Shown here: one piece after another, positions 16,707 to 23,939 of the stretch | Layout: each line of letters starts with the position of its first letter | Position numbering within the stretch: position 1 is the stretch's first letter | Source of the DNA: Muribaculaceae bacterium | GTDB taxonomy: Bacteria; Bacteroidota; Bacteroidia; Bacteroidales; Muribaculaceae | DNA: 38,262 nt | Direction of reading: 5' to 3' | NCBI GenBank assembly: GCA_017462345.1 | Contig: JAFTRI010000001.1 | Span: 1-38,262 of the forward strand | Translations under genes and position numbers: made by a program | The notes under the pieces: model-generated | What the model saw: only the letters and a program-made list of their open reading frames with translations | What the model was told of the DNA's origin: nothing | Database searches by the model: none

Positions 16707-16936
16707 ATCTAACATACTGTGAATTATAAGAAAACCTAATGTCTATATCGTGAATAAACGATTCCTGTCAAGAATATCTTGTAGACTGCACTTATCTTTT
16801 CACTATTAGTGGCGAGTTACGCAGTGGCTGTTGTCATCGGCGTTATTGGTATTGACTTTTTTGTTAGACAATATATATACTTGAATTTTGGTTATGAGGG
16901 AGGTGCGCTTCTGTGAAGAAGTGCACTTTCATTTTA
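16707..16936 (+). ncRNA. Candidate small RNA between the GH31 gene and ribE
   Basis: A -7 box lies at 16695 and a terminator-like hairpin at 16901-16928 (arms GTGCGCTTCT / AGAAGTGCAC, GTGA loop, TTTCATTTT tail), bounding about 220 bases. Near the 5' end a compact three-way junction can be drawn: GTCTA 16741-16745 with TAGAC 16782-16786 enclosing hairpins ATCGT/ACGAT (16747-16762) and CAAGA/TCTTG (16769-16781). No FMN riboswitch blocks are seen despite ribE downstream, and ribE has its own promoter beyond the hairpin. An alternative is a decayed or frameshifted small membrane-protein gene (GTG at 16751; hydrophobic frame to the TGA at 16913-16915). Confidence 0.35.
16901..16936 (+). terminator. 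Terminator hairpin ahead of ribE
   Basis: A 10-base stem (GTGCGCTTCT 16903-16912, AGAAGTGCAC 16917-16926, one G-T wobble) extended by two outer pairs, tetraloop GTGA, followed by TTTCATTTTAT. It separates any intergenic transcript from the ribE promoter. Confidence 0.65.
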
Positions 16937-16963
16937 TAGTGTGCCGGATAATTGCTACTTTTG
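16932..16963 (+). promoter_or_regulatory. Promoter for ribE
   Basis: TTTT at 16932-16935 (weak -33), 20 bases, then TACTTTTG at 16956-16963. The block GGATAATTGCTA at 16946-16957 is nearly the same as that at the coaX promoter (23187-23198). Predicted start near 16968 gives a leader of about 22 bases. Confidence 0.55.
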
Positions 16964-16989
16964 CTTGCGTAAAATAGATAGGGACTAAC

Positions 16990-17598
16990 ATGTTTTCAGG
17001 AATAGTAGAAGAAGCTGCCCGGGTGGTCGCAATCGACCGTGATGGCGGCAATGTACATATTACGGTCGATTGCTCGTTTGCCGGGGAGTTGAAAATAGAT
17101 CAGTCGGTGGCGCACAACGGAGTGTGTCTCACTGTCGTTTCGTTGAATGGCGATGGCACTTATACCGTTACCGCAATACAGGAGACTCTCGACCGCAGTA
17201 ATCTCGGGGATTTGAAACCTGGCGATACCGTTAATCTTGAACGCAGCATGTTGATGAACGGACGCCTTGACGGGCATATCGTGCAGGGGCATGTCGATTG
17301 TACTGCAACATGCGAGGCTATCGAGGAGGCCGACGGGAGCCGTTACTATAAATTCCGCTATCCTGTTGATAAGGAATTAGCGCGCAAAGGGTATGTCACT
17401 GTGGAGAAAGGGTCGGTTACTGTCAACGGAGTAAGTCTCACGGTATGTGATTCGGAACCGGACAGTTTCCGTGTTGCAATCATCCCTTATACATTCGAGC
17501 ATACAAATTTCAAGAATATAGCTGTCGGAACCCGTGTCAATATAGAATTTGACATTATAGGCAAATATCTCAGCCGTCTGATGGAATTTTCACGATAA
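16990..17598 (+). CDS. ribE: Riboflavin synthase, alpha chain
   Basis: This enzyme dismutates two molecules of 6,7-dimethyl-8-ribityllumazine to riboflavin, the last step of vitamin B2 synthesis, in the cytoplasm. At 202 residues it contains two tandem lumazine-binding domains: N-terminal MFSGIVEEAA and SVAHNGVCLTVV, then a second copy from about residue 98 with GHIVQGHVD and SVTVNGVSLTVC. The C-terminus NIEFDIIGKYLSRL is typical. It has its own promoter, and the nitroreductase-like gene follows after 4 bases, so flavin synthesis and a flavoenzyme are co-transcribed. Confidence 0.95.
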   Translation: MFSGIVEEAARVVAIDRDGGNVHITVDCSFAGELKIDQSVAHNGVCLTVVSLNGDGTYTVTAIQETLDRSNLGDLKPGDTVNLERSMLMNGRLDGHIVQGHVDCTATCEAIEEADGSRYYKFRYPVDKELARKGYVTVEKGSVTVNGVSLTVCDSEPDSFRVAIIPYTFEHTNFKNIAVGTRVNIEFDIIGKYLSRLMEFSR

Positions 17599-17602
17599 TT
17601 GT

Positions 17603-18148
17603 ATGGCTTGGATGAAATTCATTGATCTTGCCGAAGCCCGTCAAAGCTGTCGGGCGTATGATGCTAGACGGGAGGTTGAGCGGGACAAGCTGAACCGTAT
17701 CGCGGAGGCGGCGCGTCTTGCACCGTCGGCATGTAATTCACAGCCTTGGCACATTATCACTGTAACTGATCCGGAAAAACGGACGGATGTTGCCGATGCT
17801 CTCGCTTCGATGGGAATGAACCGATGGGCAGGTCAAGCGGCTGCCTATATGGTCATAGTTCAGGAGTCTCCCAATTTCACCGCGCGACTTGGCGGGTGGG
17901 TGAAGAACAAGCATTTTCCGCTTATCGATTGCGGAATTGTCGCATCGTTCATAACTCTTGCCGCAACCGATGAGGGGCTCGGTTCGTGCATCCTCGGATG
18001 GTTTGAGGAGAAAAGACTCCGCCGGGTACTTGGAGTGCCTCGTGGTAAGCGTATACTGATGGTTGTATCTTTAGGTTACGCTGCTGAAGACCATAGGGAG
18101 CATGTGCGACATAGTCTCAGTGAAATTCATAGCTACGAAAGTTATTAG
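17603..18148 (+). CDS. Nitroreductase-family FMN oxidoreductase
   Basis: These enzymes use FMN and NAD(P)H to reduce nitro groups, quinones or other acceptors; the substrate cannot be told here. The 181-residue product has the family N-terminus FIDLAEARQSCRAYDARREV, the FMN-contacting LAPSACNSQPWHIITV (near residue 39), LIDCGIVASFITLAATDEGLG (near 111), and GYAAEDHREHVR near the end. The ATG at 17603 is used; an in-frame ATG at 17612 would remove MAW and is equally plausible. The gene is 4 bases after ribE and converges on the TonB receptor gene with only 2 bases between stop codons. Confidence 0.88.
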   Translation: MAWMKFIDLAEARQSCRAYDARREVERDKLNRIAEAARLAPSACNSQPWHIITVTDPEKRTDVADALASMGMNRWAGQAAAYMVIVQESPNFTARLGGWVKNKHFPLIDCGIVASFITLAATDEGLGSCILGWFEEKRLRRVLGVPRGKRILMVVSLGYAAEDHREHVRHSLSEIHSYESY

Positions 18149-18150
18149 AT

Positions 18151-20025
18151 TCAGAAACTTATTTCAATGCCGCCGATAACAGTCAATCCCGGCATGGGAA
18201 ATCCGGCGTTTATCTCGTATCGGGTGTCGGTGATGTTGTCGGCTTTTACAAATAATGTTGCCGGGAAGTCCTGTTGAATTGTGTATGCAGCGCGGATATT
18301 CAGCAGCGAATAGTTCTCTTTCTTGTCATCTGGTCCTGTGATTGTGTACAGCCCCCAGATGGATTGCGATTCGGCGGAAAAACTGAAATTACCGGGTTTC
18401 CAAGTCAATTCACAGTTGAGTTTATGGCGAGGGGCGGCAAGCAGCGGAGTGCTTGTGTGCAGGTAGCTGTAATTCATGTCTGCTTTCCATTTCATGTCCG
18501 GAGAATATGTGGCATCAAGTTCTATTCCCTTGTTGATGAATGCCCCGGTATTCATGTTATGCGGACGCCCGTCGATAATTTCGGTTTGGATCATGTCCCG
18601 ACCTTCGATGAAAAACAATGCAAGTCCCATGTTGAGCCTGTTTTCCCACAAAAATTGGCGTATTTCCACTTCATAATTGTACAGGTATTCAGGTTTAAGT
18701 CCGGGATTGGCCGCGGCATACAGATAGAGTTCTCTCAAATTGGGGCTGCGGAATCCTTTGCCGAATGAGAATTTAATGGAATTGCCGTGCAATGGACTGA
18801 TGATAAATCCGGCTTGGGGAATCCATTCGTTACCGTACTGGCTGCCATGTTCCCATCGGATACCGGCATTTACGGATACCAGTTTGTCCCATAGTGACTG
18901 TTGTGTCATGACGTATGCCGCAAATTCATGTTCATGCCTGTCAATAATCTCTTTGTCGGGGTTGTTGCCTGATTTCATTTCATTCCAGGAATGACCTCCC
19001 CACTGTTTGAAATCCAGACCTAAGGACAAGTCGTTTCCTTGCCATGGGTTAACCGTCTGGTAGAGTGTCGCTCCGGCATTGTAGTCAGTTGAGCGGAACA
19101 GGTAGTCTCGTGGAGAGCCTCCTACGGTAGGGTATCCGTCGTCAATTTTGTGTCGTCCCCAATTATAGTATGCCTGGATACCGCCCCTGCTGTTCTTGTA
19201 TGAGTCCTTGATGTAAAGCGATGCGGTTCCGCGGAATATCCGGGTCCACATGTCGGACAGCGGTTCATCGATTGTTCCCGGATTGTCAGCGTGGCTCTGT
19301 GTCATATCGACATTTGCCCCTATCTTCCAGTGAGATGACGGTGTGTATTCAAGCTGGGCAAACTGGTTGGACAGCCAAAAACTGCTGTTCACTCGATTGC
19401 CGTCGGAACGGTCGTATGCTACAGAAACGGTTCCGCTCCATTTCCCCTCCTTGAATCCGAGGCTCAAACCATATTTTTGTGTGTAGTGATAGCCCCACAT
19501 CAGTCTTGCCCGGCCGAAGACGCCGTCTTCAATAGGACGCTGTGTCACTATGTTAACTGAGCCTCCCATTGCATTTGAGCCATACAGTAGTGATGAGGGT
19601 CCGCGTACGATTTCCACATGGTCGACCCCATTGGCAACGTATGTGTCGGGCAGTGAGTGACCGAATATCCCTGCCCATTGTGGCTGCCCGTCAATCATGA
19701 ACAGAACCTTATTCCCTTGTCCTACCCCTCGGATGTTGACTTGCCCGGCTGCACCGCCCGATACTCCATAACCCATATAACCCCGTTCAGTAACGAACAG
19801 CCCGGGGACTTTGTTGACAAGTACCGGCAGCAGTGATGATTCGGTGCTGTTCCTTATTTCTTCTTGGGAAACAGTCGTGGTGGAAAGAGGCAAAAGTTTT
19901 ACGTCTGATTTTCCTGTTTCCACAACCTGAACTTCTGTTAACGACAAGGTGTCACGTACAGATAATGCATTTGCCGGCATGACCGTGCCGGAAAGTACAG
20001 CGATGGCAAAAAATAAATGTTTCAT
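18151..20025 (-). CDS. TonB-dependent outer-membrane receptor (BtuB/FepA-like)
   Basis: The 624-residue receptor is predicted to import a scarce nutrient across the outer membrane using TonB energy. Signal peptide MKHLFFAIAVLSGTVMPANA is followed by a short TonB-box region (LTEVQVVETG), the plug domain (LLPVLVNKVPGLFVTERG, NIRGVGQGNKVLFMIDGQ, VEIVRGPSSLLYGSNAMGG), and a 22-strand-type barrel ending in GLTVIGGIEISF with a terminal Phe. Its small size and lack of a SusC carboxypeptidase-like N-terminal domain suggest a metal, corrinoid or siderophore receptor rather than a glycan one. The ATG at 20025 is chosen; a TTG at 20031 would fall inside the promoter. No cobalamin riboswitch is visible, since the transcript appears leaderless. 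Confidence 0.93.
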   Translation of the reverse strand: MKHLFFAIAVLSGTVMPANALSVRDTLSLTEVQVVETGKSDVKLLPLSTTTVSQEEIRNSTESSLLPVLVNKVPGLFVTERGYMGYGVSGGAAGQVNIRGVGQGNKVLFMIDGQPQWAGIFGHSLPDTYVANGVDHVEIVRGPSSLLYGSNAMGGSVNIVTQRPIEDGVFGRARLMWGYHYTQKYGLSLGFKEGKWSGTVSVAYDRSDGNRVNSSFWLSNQFAQLEYTPSSHWKIGANVDMTQSHADNPGTIDEPLSDMWTRIFRGTASLYIKDSYKNSRGGIQAYYNWGRHKIDDGYPTVGGSPRDYLFRSTDYNAGATLYQTVNPWQGNDLSLGLDFKQWGGHSWNEMKSGNNPDKEIIDRHEHEFAAYVMTQQSLWDKLVSVNAGIRWEHGSQYGNEWIPQAGFIISPLHGNSIKFSFGKGFRSPNLRELYLYAAANPGLKPEYLYNYEVEIRQFLWENRLNMGLALFFIEGRDMIQTEIIDGRPHNMNTGAFINKGIELDATYSPDMKWKADMNYSYLHTSTPLLAAPRHKLNCELTWKPGNFSFSAESQSIWGLYTITGPDDKKENYSLLNIRAAYTIQQDFPATLFVKADNITDTRYEINAGFPMPGLTVIGGIEISF

Positions 20026-20028
20026 CCA

Positions 20029-20036
20029 CAAATATA
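20029..20036 (-). promoter_or_regulatory. -7 box for the TonB receptor gene (leaderless transcript)
   Basis: On the minus strand this reads TATATTTG, a perfect -7 box. Transcription would start near 20024-20025, at the A of the start codon, so the mRNA would have essentially no leader. No clear -33 TTTG is present. Confidence 0.5.
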
Positions 20037-20041
20037 ATTAA

Positions 20042-20057
20042 ATTCAGTCAGCTGAAT
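20042..20057. promoter_or_regulatory. Palindrome ATTCAG-N4-CTGAAT, possible operator
   Basis: This is a perfect 6-base inverted repeat with 4-base spacer, just upstream of the TonB receptor -7 box, in the 89-base gap between divergent genes. A second perfect palindrome, TTTACGTAAA, lies at 20086-20095, and TGTATACA at 20105-20112. Binding by a nutrient-responsive repressor is inference. Confidence 0.4.
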
Positions 20058-20114
20058 ATTGAACACTTAACCCATGAAAATAGTTTTTACGTAAAGATAC
20101 ACAATGTATACAAC

Positions 20115-20720
20115 ATGATGAAAAATGATGATTTCTTCAGTGCAGTTGCCGAGGATTGGGATAGGCGCAGTTTCCCTTTACCAATTGAAAAGATTGGCCA
20201 TATTCTTGATATTGCGGGGATCAGGGCTGGGGACAGTGTGCTTGATGCTGGAACGGGAACCGGAGTACTGCTGCCTTTCCTTTCAAAGCGTCAGCGGGGT
20301 CGTGGTGTGCTGCATGCAATCGATTCTTCTGCGTCAATGCTTGGGATCGCACACCGTAAAAATGCCGGGCTTTTGCCTTCTCCTGTCTTTATCCTTGCCG
20401 ACATCGAGACCGATAAAGTGTATGGACGTTTTGACCACATAGTATTGTATTGTGTATTCCCGCACTTGCGTACACCTGTAAAGACAATTGCCGGAATGTT
20501 CTATGGCAATCTGCTTCCCGGTGGCTCGATAACCATTGCCCATCCCATGAGCCGGGATGCAGTAAATGGGATACATGAGAACTCTTCTGTAATGAGCTGT
20601 GGGCTCGAACCTGCAGAAAGTGTCGCTTCCCGACTGGAAAAGGCTGGGGTGCCGGTCAGCTATATTGAGGATTCGGATGATTATTATATCATAAATGCAC
20701 TCAATGTTCATACCTATTAG
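20115..20720 (+). CDS. Class I SAM-dependent methyltransferase
   Basis: The 201-residue protein has a Rossmann-like SAM domain with motif I VLDAGTGTGVLLPFL (near residue 41), the acidic end of strand 2 in AIDSSASML (near 69), motif II region LADIETD, and a post-core HPMSRDAVNGIHEN segment. It resembles UbiE/Methyltransf_11 proteins; the substrate is unknown. It is divergent from the TonB receptor gene with shared upstream sequence, so the methyltransferase may act on the imported ligand or a chelator. The start ATG at 20115 is followed by a second ATG at 20118, and either may be used. Confidence 0.85.
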   Translation: MMKNDDFFSAVAEDWDRRSFPLPIEKIGHILDIAGIRAGDSVLDAGTGTGVLLPFLSKRQRGRGVLHAIDSSASMLGIAHRKNAGLLPSPVFILADIETDKVYGRFDHIVLYCVFPHLRTPVKTIAGMFYGNLLPGGSITIAHPMSRDAVNGIHENSSVMSCGLEPAESVASRLEKAGVPVSYIEDSDDYYIINALNVHTY

Positions 20721-20728
20721 CCTAATGA

Positions 20729-20760
20729 TTTGTGAAAACGCGGGAAAAACAGTATCTTCG
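20729..20760 (+). promoter_or_regulatory. Promoter for the antiporter gene
   Basis: TTTG at 20729-20732, exactly 20 bases, then TATCTTCG at 20753-20760 (one mismatch to TAnnTTTG). Predicted start near 20765 gives a leader of about 24 bases before the ATG at 20789. Confidence 0.6.
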
Positions 20761-20788
20761 GACAAGAAATCACTATTTATAACGACAC

Positions 20789-22297
20789 ATGGAAATTACA
20801 GCCAATAACATAATGCTCATTATTGCCGTGCTTCTATCGCTCAGTGTGCTTGTCGGTAAGGCCGGAAGCCGTTTCGGGATGCCTACGCTGTTGCTGTTCC
20901 TCGGTGTAGGGATGATTGCTGGGAGTGACGGGTTCGGATTGCAATTTGACAGTGCCGAGGCGGCACAGTTCATCGGAATGATTTCGTTGAGCGTTATCCT
21001 GTTCTCGGGTGGTGTCGACACTAATTTTAAGGATATACGCCCGATACTGGGACCGGGTATAGTGTTGGCAACGGTCGGGGTATTCCTTACGACACTGATT
21101 ACAGGCGGTTTTATCTATTATATGTTCCATTGGCTTGCTCCGGAATTTGCATTCGGATGGATCGAATCGATGCTTCTTGCGGCAATCATGTCTTCAACCG
21201 ATTCGGCATCGGTATTTTCCATATTGAATTCTTCGCGCACGGGATTGCGTCAGAACCTCAAACCCACTCTTGAACTTGAGAGTGGAAGTAATGACCCTAT
21301 GGCTTATCTGCTTGTAATCATCCTTATCAGTATAATAGAGGATGGTAGCGGAATCTCCAGCCCGTCATTATGGGGGCACTCGGCGCTGTTATTGGTGATG
21401 CAGCTGTTGCTTGGGGCTGTGGGTGGCGTTGTTATCGGTTTTATTTCGGTCAAGGTTATCAACCGGTTGCGTGTTGACAATGAATTCCTTTATCCGGTGA
21501 TGATGATTGCGTGTGTATTCTTTGCATTCTCTTTGACCGAGCTGGCAGGAGGAAACAGTTATTTGGCTGTGTATATTGCCGGTCTTGTTGTGGGAAATTG
21601 CAAGTTATCCCTAAAACGTACTATCACGACATTTTTCGGCGGATTCACATGGCTTGTGCAGATAATCATGTTCCTTTCGCTTGGGCTTCTTGTCAATCCG
21701 CATGAACTGCTGAACCTGCACGTCATAATTCCGGGTGTGTTGTTGGGTATATTTATGATTGTTATGGCAAGGCCGATTGCCGTGTTTATCTCCCTGTTAC
21801 CTTTCAAATGCTTTACATTCAAGGCTCGACTGTATATCTCATGGGTGGGATTGCGTGGTGCCGTACCCATCATATTTGCCACGTATGCGCTTATGTCTCC
21901 CGATGTGGAGCATGCCCGTTTCATGTTTAACATGGTGTTCTTTATTACGATAATGTCGTTGCTCATCCAGGGGACTACCGTTAACCACATGGCAGGTTGG
22001 CTCGGGTTGAAAGAGCCGATAAAGGAAAAGCAGTTCAATGTGGATTTGCCGGATGAGATTACTGCCGCAATGAATGAGATGGAGGTGAGTGCCGGCCTGC
22101 TGCGTGACGGTGATACATTGAAAGATATAACCCTGCCGCCTGATACACTTGTCATAATGGTGAAGCGTGACGGGCGTTATCTTGTGCCGACAGGTAATAC
22201 TCGCTTGTATCTTAGCGACAAATTATTATTGATATCGGAAGAGGAAAAACATTTGCACACGTTGCTGTCCAACCAGGATATTCCTTATGACACTTAG
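20789..22297 (+). CDS. Potassium/proton antiporter, CPA1 family (NhaP2/CvrA-like)
   Basis: This inner-membrane exchanger expels K+ (or Na+) for H+, adjusting cell pH and volume. Of 502 residues the first 390 or so form about 12 membrane helices, with the ion-site segments SGGVDTNF, STDSASVFSIL (near residue 138) and LESGSNDPMAY (near 162), and the conserved SWVGLRGAVPIIFA (near 353). The last 90 residues are a TrkA-C-like regulatory domain (LRDGDTLKDITLPPDTLVIMVKR split over two strands), as in CvrA/NhaP2. It is transcribed from its own promoter. Confidence 0.93.
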   Translation: MEITANNIMLIIAVLLSLSVLVGKAGSRFGMPTLLLFLGVGMIAGSDGFGLQFDSAEAAQFIGMISLSVILFSGGVDTNFKDIRPILGPGIVLATVGVFLTTLITGGFIYYMFHWLAPEFAFGWIESMLLAAIMSSTDSASVFSILNSSRTGLRQNLKPTLELESGSNDPMAYLLVIILISIIEDGSGISSPSLWGHSALLLVMQLLLGAVGGVVIGFISVKVINRLRVDNEFLYPVMMIACVFFAFSLTELAGGNSYLAVYIAGLVVGNCKLSLKRTITTFFGGFTWLVQIIMFLSLGLLVNPHELLNLHVIIPGVLLGIFMIVMARPIAVFISLLPFKCFTFKARLYISWVGLRGAVPIIFATYALMSPDVEHARFMFNMVFFITIMSLLIQGTTVNHMAGWLGLKEPIKEKQFNVDLPDEITAAMNEMEVSAGLLRDGDTLKDITLPPDTLVIMVKRDGRYLVPTGNTRLYLSDKLLLISEEEKHLHTLLSNQDIPYDT

Positions 22298-22338
22298 TGG
22301 AGTATCTGCGGGCTTATTGTCATAAATATTGTTTATTT

Positions 22339-22370
22339 TCTGTAAGATATAAGACTTTAGCGTATCTTTG
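22339..22370 (+). promoter_or_regulatory. Promoter for the DivIC-like gene (nearly leaderless)
   Basis: TCTG at 22339-22342, 20 bases, TATCTTTG at 22363-22370. The predicted start is about 22374, only one or two bases before the ATG at 22376. Confidence 0.65.
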
Positions 22371-22375
22371 CCATT

Positions 22376-22678
22376 ATGAAAAAAACAGTCAGGGACAGTT
22401 ACAGGTGGTGTCGGCGTTATCTCTCGTTAACGTTGTTTGTAGTCATAGCTTTTATCCTGTTCGTCTTGTTCTTCAACGAAAATTCGATAATGAAGAGCTT
22501 TGAGTATAATGACAGGATTGTGAAATTGAAAGAAGAGATACAGCAGAATGAAGATACTCTGCGATACTACCGGAACTTGAATGACCGCCTTGATACCGAT
22601 AGGGAGGCAATGGAGCGTATTGTCAGGGAGCAATATCACATGCAGCGCCCTAATGAGGATGTATATGTATTTGAATAA
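22376..22678 (+). CDS. Septum-formation initiator, DivIC/FtsB family
   Basis: FtsB/DivIC proteins are small bitopic division proteins that link early and late divisome parts with FtsL and FtsQ/DivIB. The 100-residue product has a basic cytoplasmic N-terminus (KKTVRDSYRWCRRY), one membrane helix (residues 18-36, LTLFVVIAFILFVLFF), and a periplasmic coiled coil (about 44-76) followed by a conserved-looking REQYHMQRPNEDVYVFE tail. It is followed after 10 bases by a small membrane-protein gene. Confidence 0.88.
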   Translation: MKKTVRDSYRWCRRYLSLTLFVVIAFILFVLFFNENSIMKSFEYNDRIVKLKEEIQQNEDTLRYYRNLNDRLDTDREAMERIVREQYHMQRPNEDVYVFE

Positions 22679-22688
22679 TTCTATCCAA

Positions 22689-23105
22689 ATGAAAAAGAAA
22701 ACCGACAAGGCTAAGACTCCGATGCCTGATGATAACCAGCCTTCACCCATTATTTTGTGGCTTATAACCGTCTCAATGCTGATGATTGTGACCGCTACCC
22801 TCATGCCTATAATCCTGCCGGGTAACACTGTTTTCCGTTATGTATATGCAATCGGGGCGGCCGTCCTGCTGGTAAGTCGCATATTTGCGCCTTATCGCGG
22901 AAACGTACTTAGGGTCAAGAGGCTCTACCGTATCGAGTTCTGGAGTTCGATATTCTTCTGTGCCGCAGTTTTCTTCTTGTTCTATGATGATGCACAAAAG
23001 ACCGATTGGCTTGCATTCACCCTTGCCGGCGGTGCGTTACAGATATATACATCAATCATGATACCCCGAGCCATAGCCAGGGCCAATAGGGAGGATAAAG
23101 CGTAA
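22689..23105 (+). CDS. Small membrane protein of unknown function
   Basis: The 138-residue protein begins with a charged cytoplasmic stretch (KKKTDKAKTPMPDDNQ) and then has four predicted membrane helices: about residues 20-42, 47-65, 84-103 and 107-125. It ends in a basic RAIARANREDKA tail. The ATG at 22689 is chosen because it sits 10 bases after the DivIC-like stop; upstream in-frame starts would overlap that gene. It is a recurrent partner of divIC in Bacteroidales as far as I recall. No function can be assigned. Confidence 0.8.
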   Translation: MKKKTDKAKTPMPDDNQPSPIILWLITVSMLMIVTATLMPIILPGNTVFRYVYAIGAAVLLVSRIFAPYRGNVLRVKRLYRIEFWSSIFFCAAVFFLFYDDAQKTDWLAFTLAGGALQIYTSIMIPRAIARANREDKA

Positions 23106-23196
23106 AAATGAGTTAAATATCAGGTCAGAAGCATTGGCCGAGGCTATTACATGTAATTTGAAACGTCAATTAAATGTTTAATTGGTGGATAATTGC

Positions 23197-23204
23197 TAAT
23201 TTTG
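23197..23204 (+). promoter_or_regulatory. -7 box for coaX
   Basis: TAATTTTG, a perfect -7 box, preceded by GGATAATTGC shared with the ribE promoter. The -33 is weak (TTTA, 16 bases upstream). A start near 23209 leaves a leader of about 5 bases and rules out the in-frame TTG at 23193. Confidence 0.5.
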
Positions 23205-23213
23205 TCCTCTGAA

Positions 23214-23939
23214 ATGGGATATTATCTCACAATAGATCAAGGTAACAGTGCCGCAAAGCTGGTTCTCTGGCAAGGAAGTTCAATTGTACATGAATGTAAT
23301 TTTGAACATCTTGACGGCAGTCATATCTTTGATCTGGCTTCACGGTTTCCAGTCGATGCAGCTATCTATTGTTCGGTCGCGGGTGACGGTAACGAAATAG
23401 TGACCGCATTGAAGCAGGTCTGCCGGCAAGTGATGACGCTTTCTCATGATACTCCGGTGCCTGTCAGGATTGGTTATGCTACTCCACGCACTCTTGGTAA
23501 GGACAGGATTGCCGCGGCAGTGGGAGCATGGTCGATGTATTCCGGAAGAACGATATTTGTGGTCGATATGGGTACAGCCGTAACTTATGATGTCGTTACT
23601 GCCGACGGGTGTTTCTTGGGCGGGAATATCGCTCCGGGAGCGCTTATGAGGCTTGATGCCTTAAACCATTTCACTGCCAGGCTGCCACGCGTTGCCATAG
23701 AGGGCGATACGCCGCTGTGGGGAGTTGATACCGAGACAGCTATGCGGTCGGGTGCCATATACGGAATCGCTGCTGAGGTATCCTATTTCCGTAAAAAGTT
23801 ACCCGATGATGCAGTAGTGGTGCTTACGGGTTATCTTAGCGGTAAGGTCGGGGAACTTTTGGATTTCCCGGTGAAGGTAGAGCCGCATTTAGTAACTAAA
23901 GGATTAAACACTATATTGATATATAATGAAACCAAATAA
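23214..23939 (+). CDS. coaX: Type III pantothenate kinase
   Basis: CoaX phosphorylates pantothenate, the first step of coenzyme A synthesis, and differs from CoaA in being insensitive to CoA feedback. The 241-residue ASKHA-fold protein has the phosphate loop IDQGNSAAKL (residues 6-15), GKDRIAAAVGAW (near 98), the adenosine/substrate motif VVDMGTAVTYDVV (near 115), and GGNIAPGALMRLDAL (near 135). The ATG at 23214 gives MGYYLTIDQG, the normal family start. Its 3' end overlaps the next gene by 14 bases, so the two are translationally linked. Confidence 0.94.
   Translation: MGYYLTIDQGNSAAKLVLWQGSSIVHECNFEHLDGSHIFDLASRFPVDAAIYCSVAGDGNEIVTALKQVCRQVMTLSHDTPVPVRIGYATPRTLGKDRIAAAVGAWSMYSGRTIFVVDMGTAVTYDVVTADGCFLGGNIAPGALMRLDALNHFTARLPRVAIEGDTPLWGVDTETAMRSGAIYGIAAEVSYFRKKLPDDAVVVLTGYLSGKVGELLDFPVKVEPHLVTKGLNTILIYNETK

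Noticed and set aside
16707-16989. FMN riboswitch upstream of ribE
   Set aside because: No RFN-conserved blocks are visible and a promoter and terminator separate the segment from ribE.
20026-20114. Cobalamin riboswitch ahead of the TonB receptor
   Set aside because: The gap is only 89 bases and the predicted transcript is leaderless, leaving no room for a B12 aptamer.
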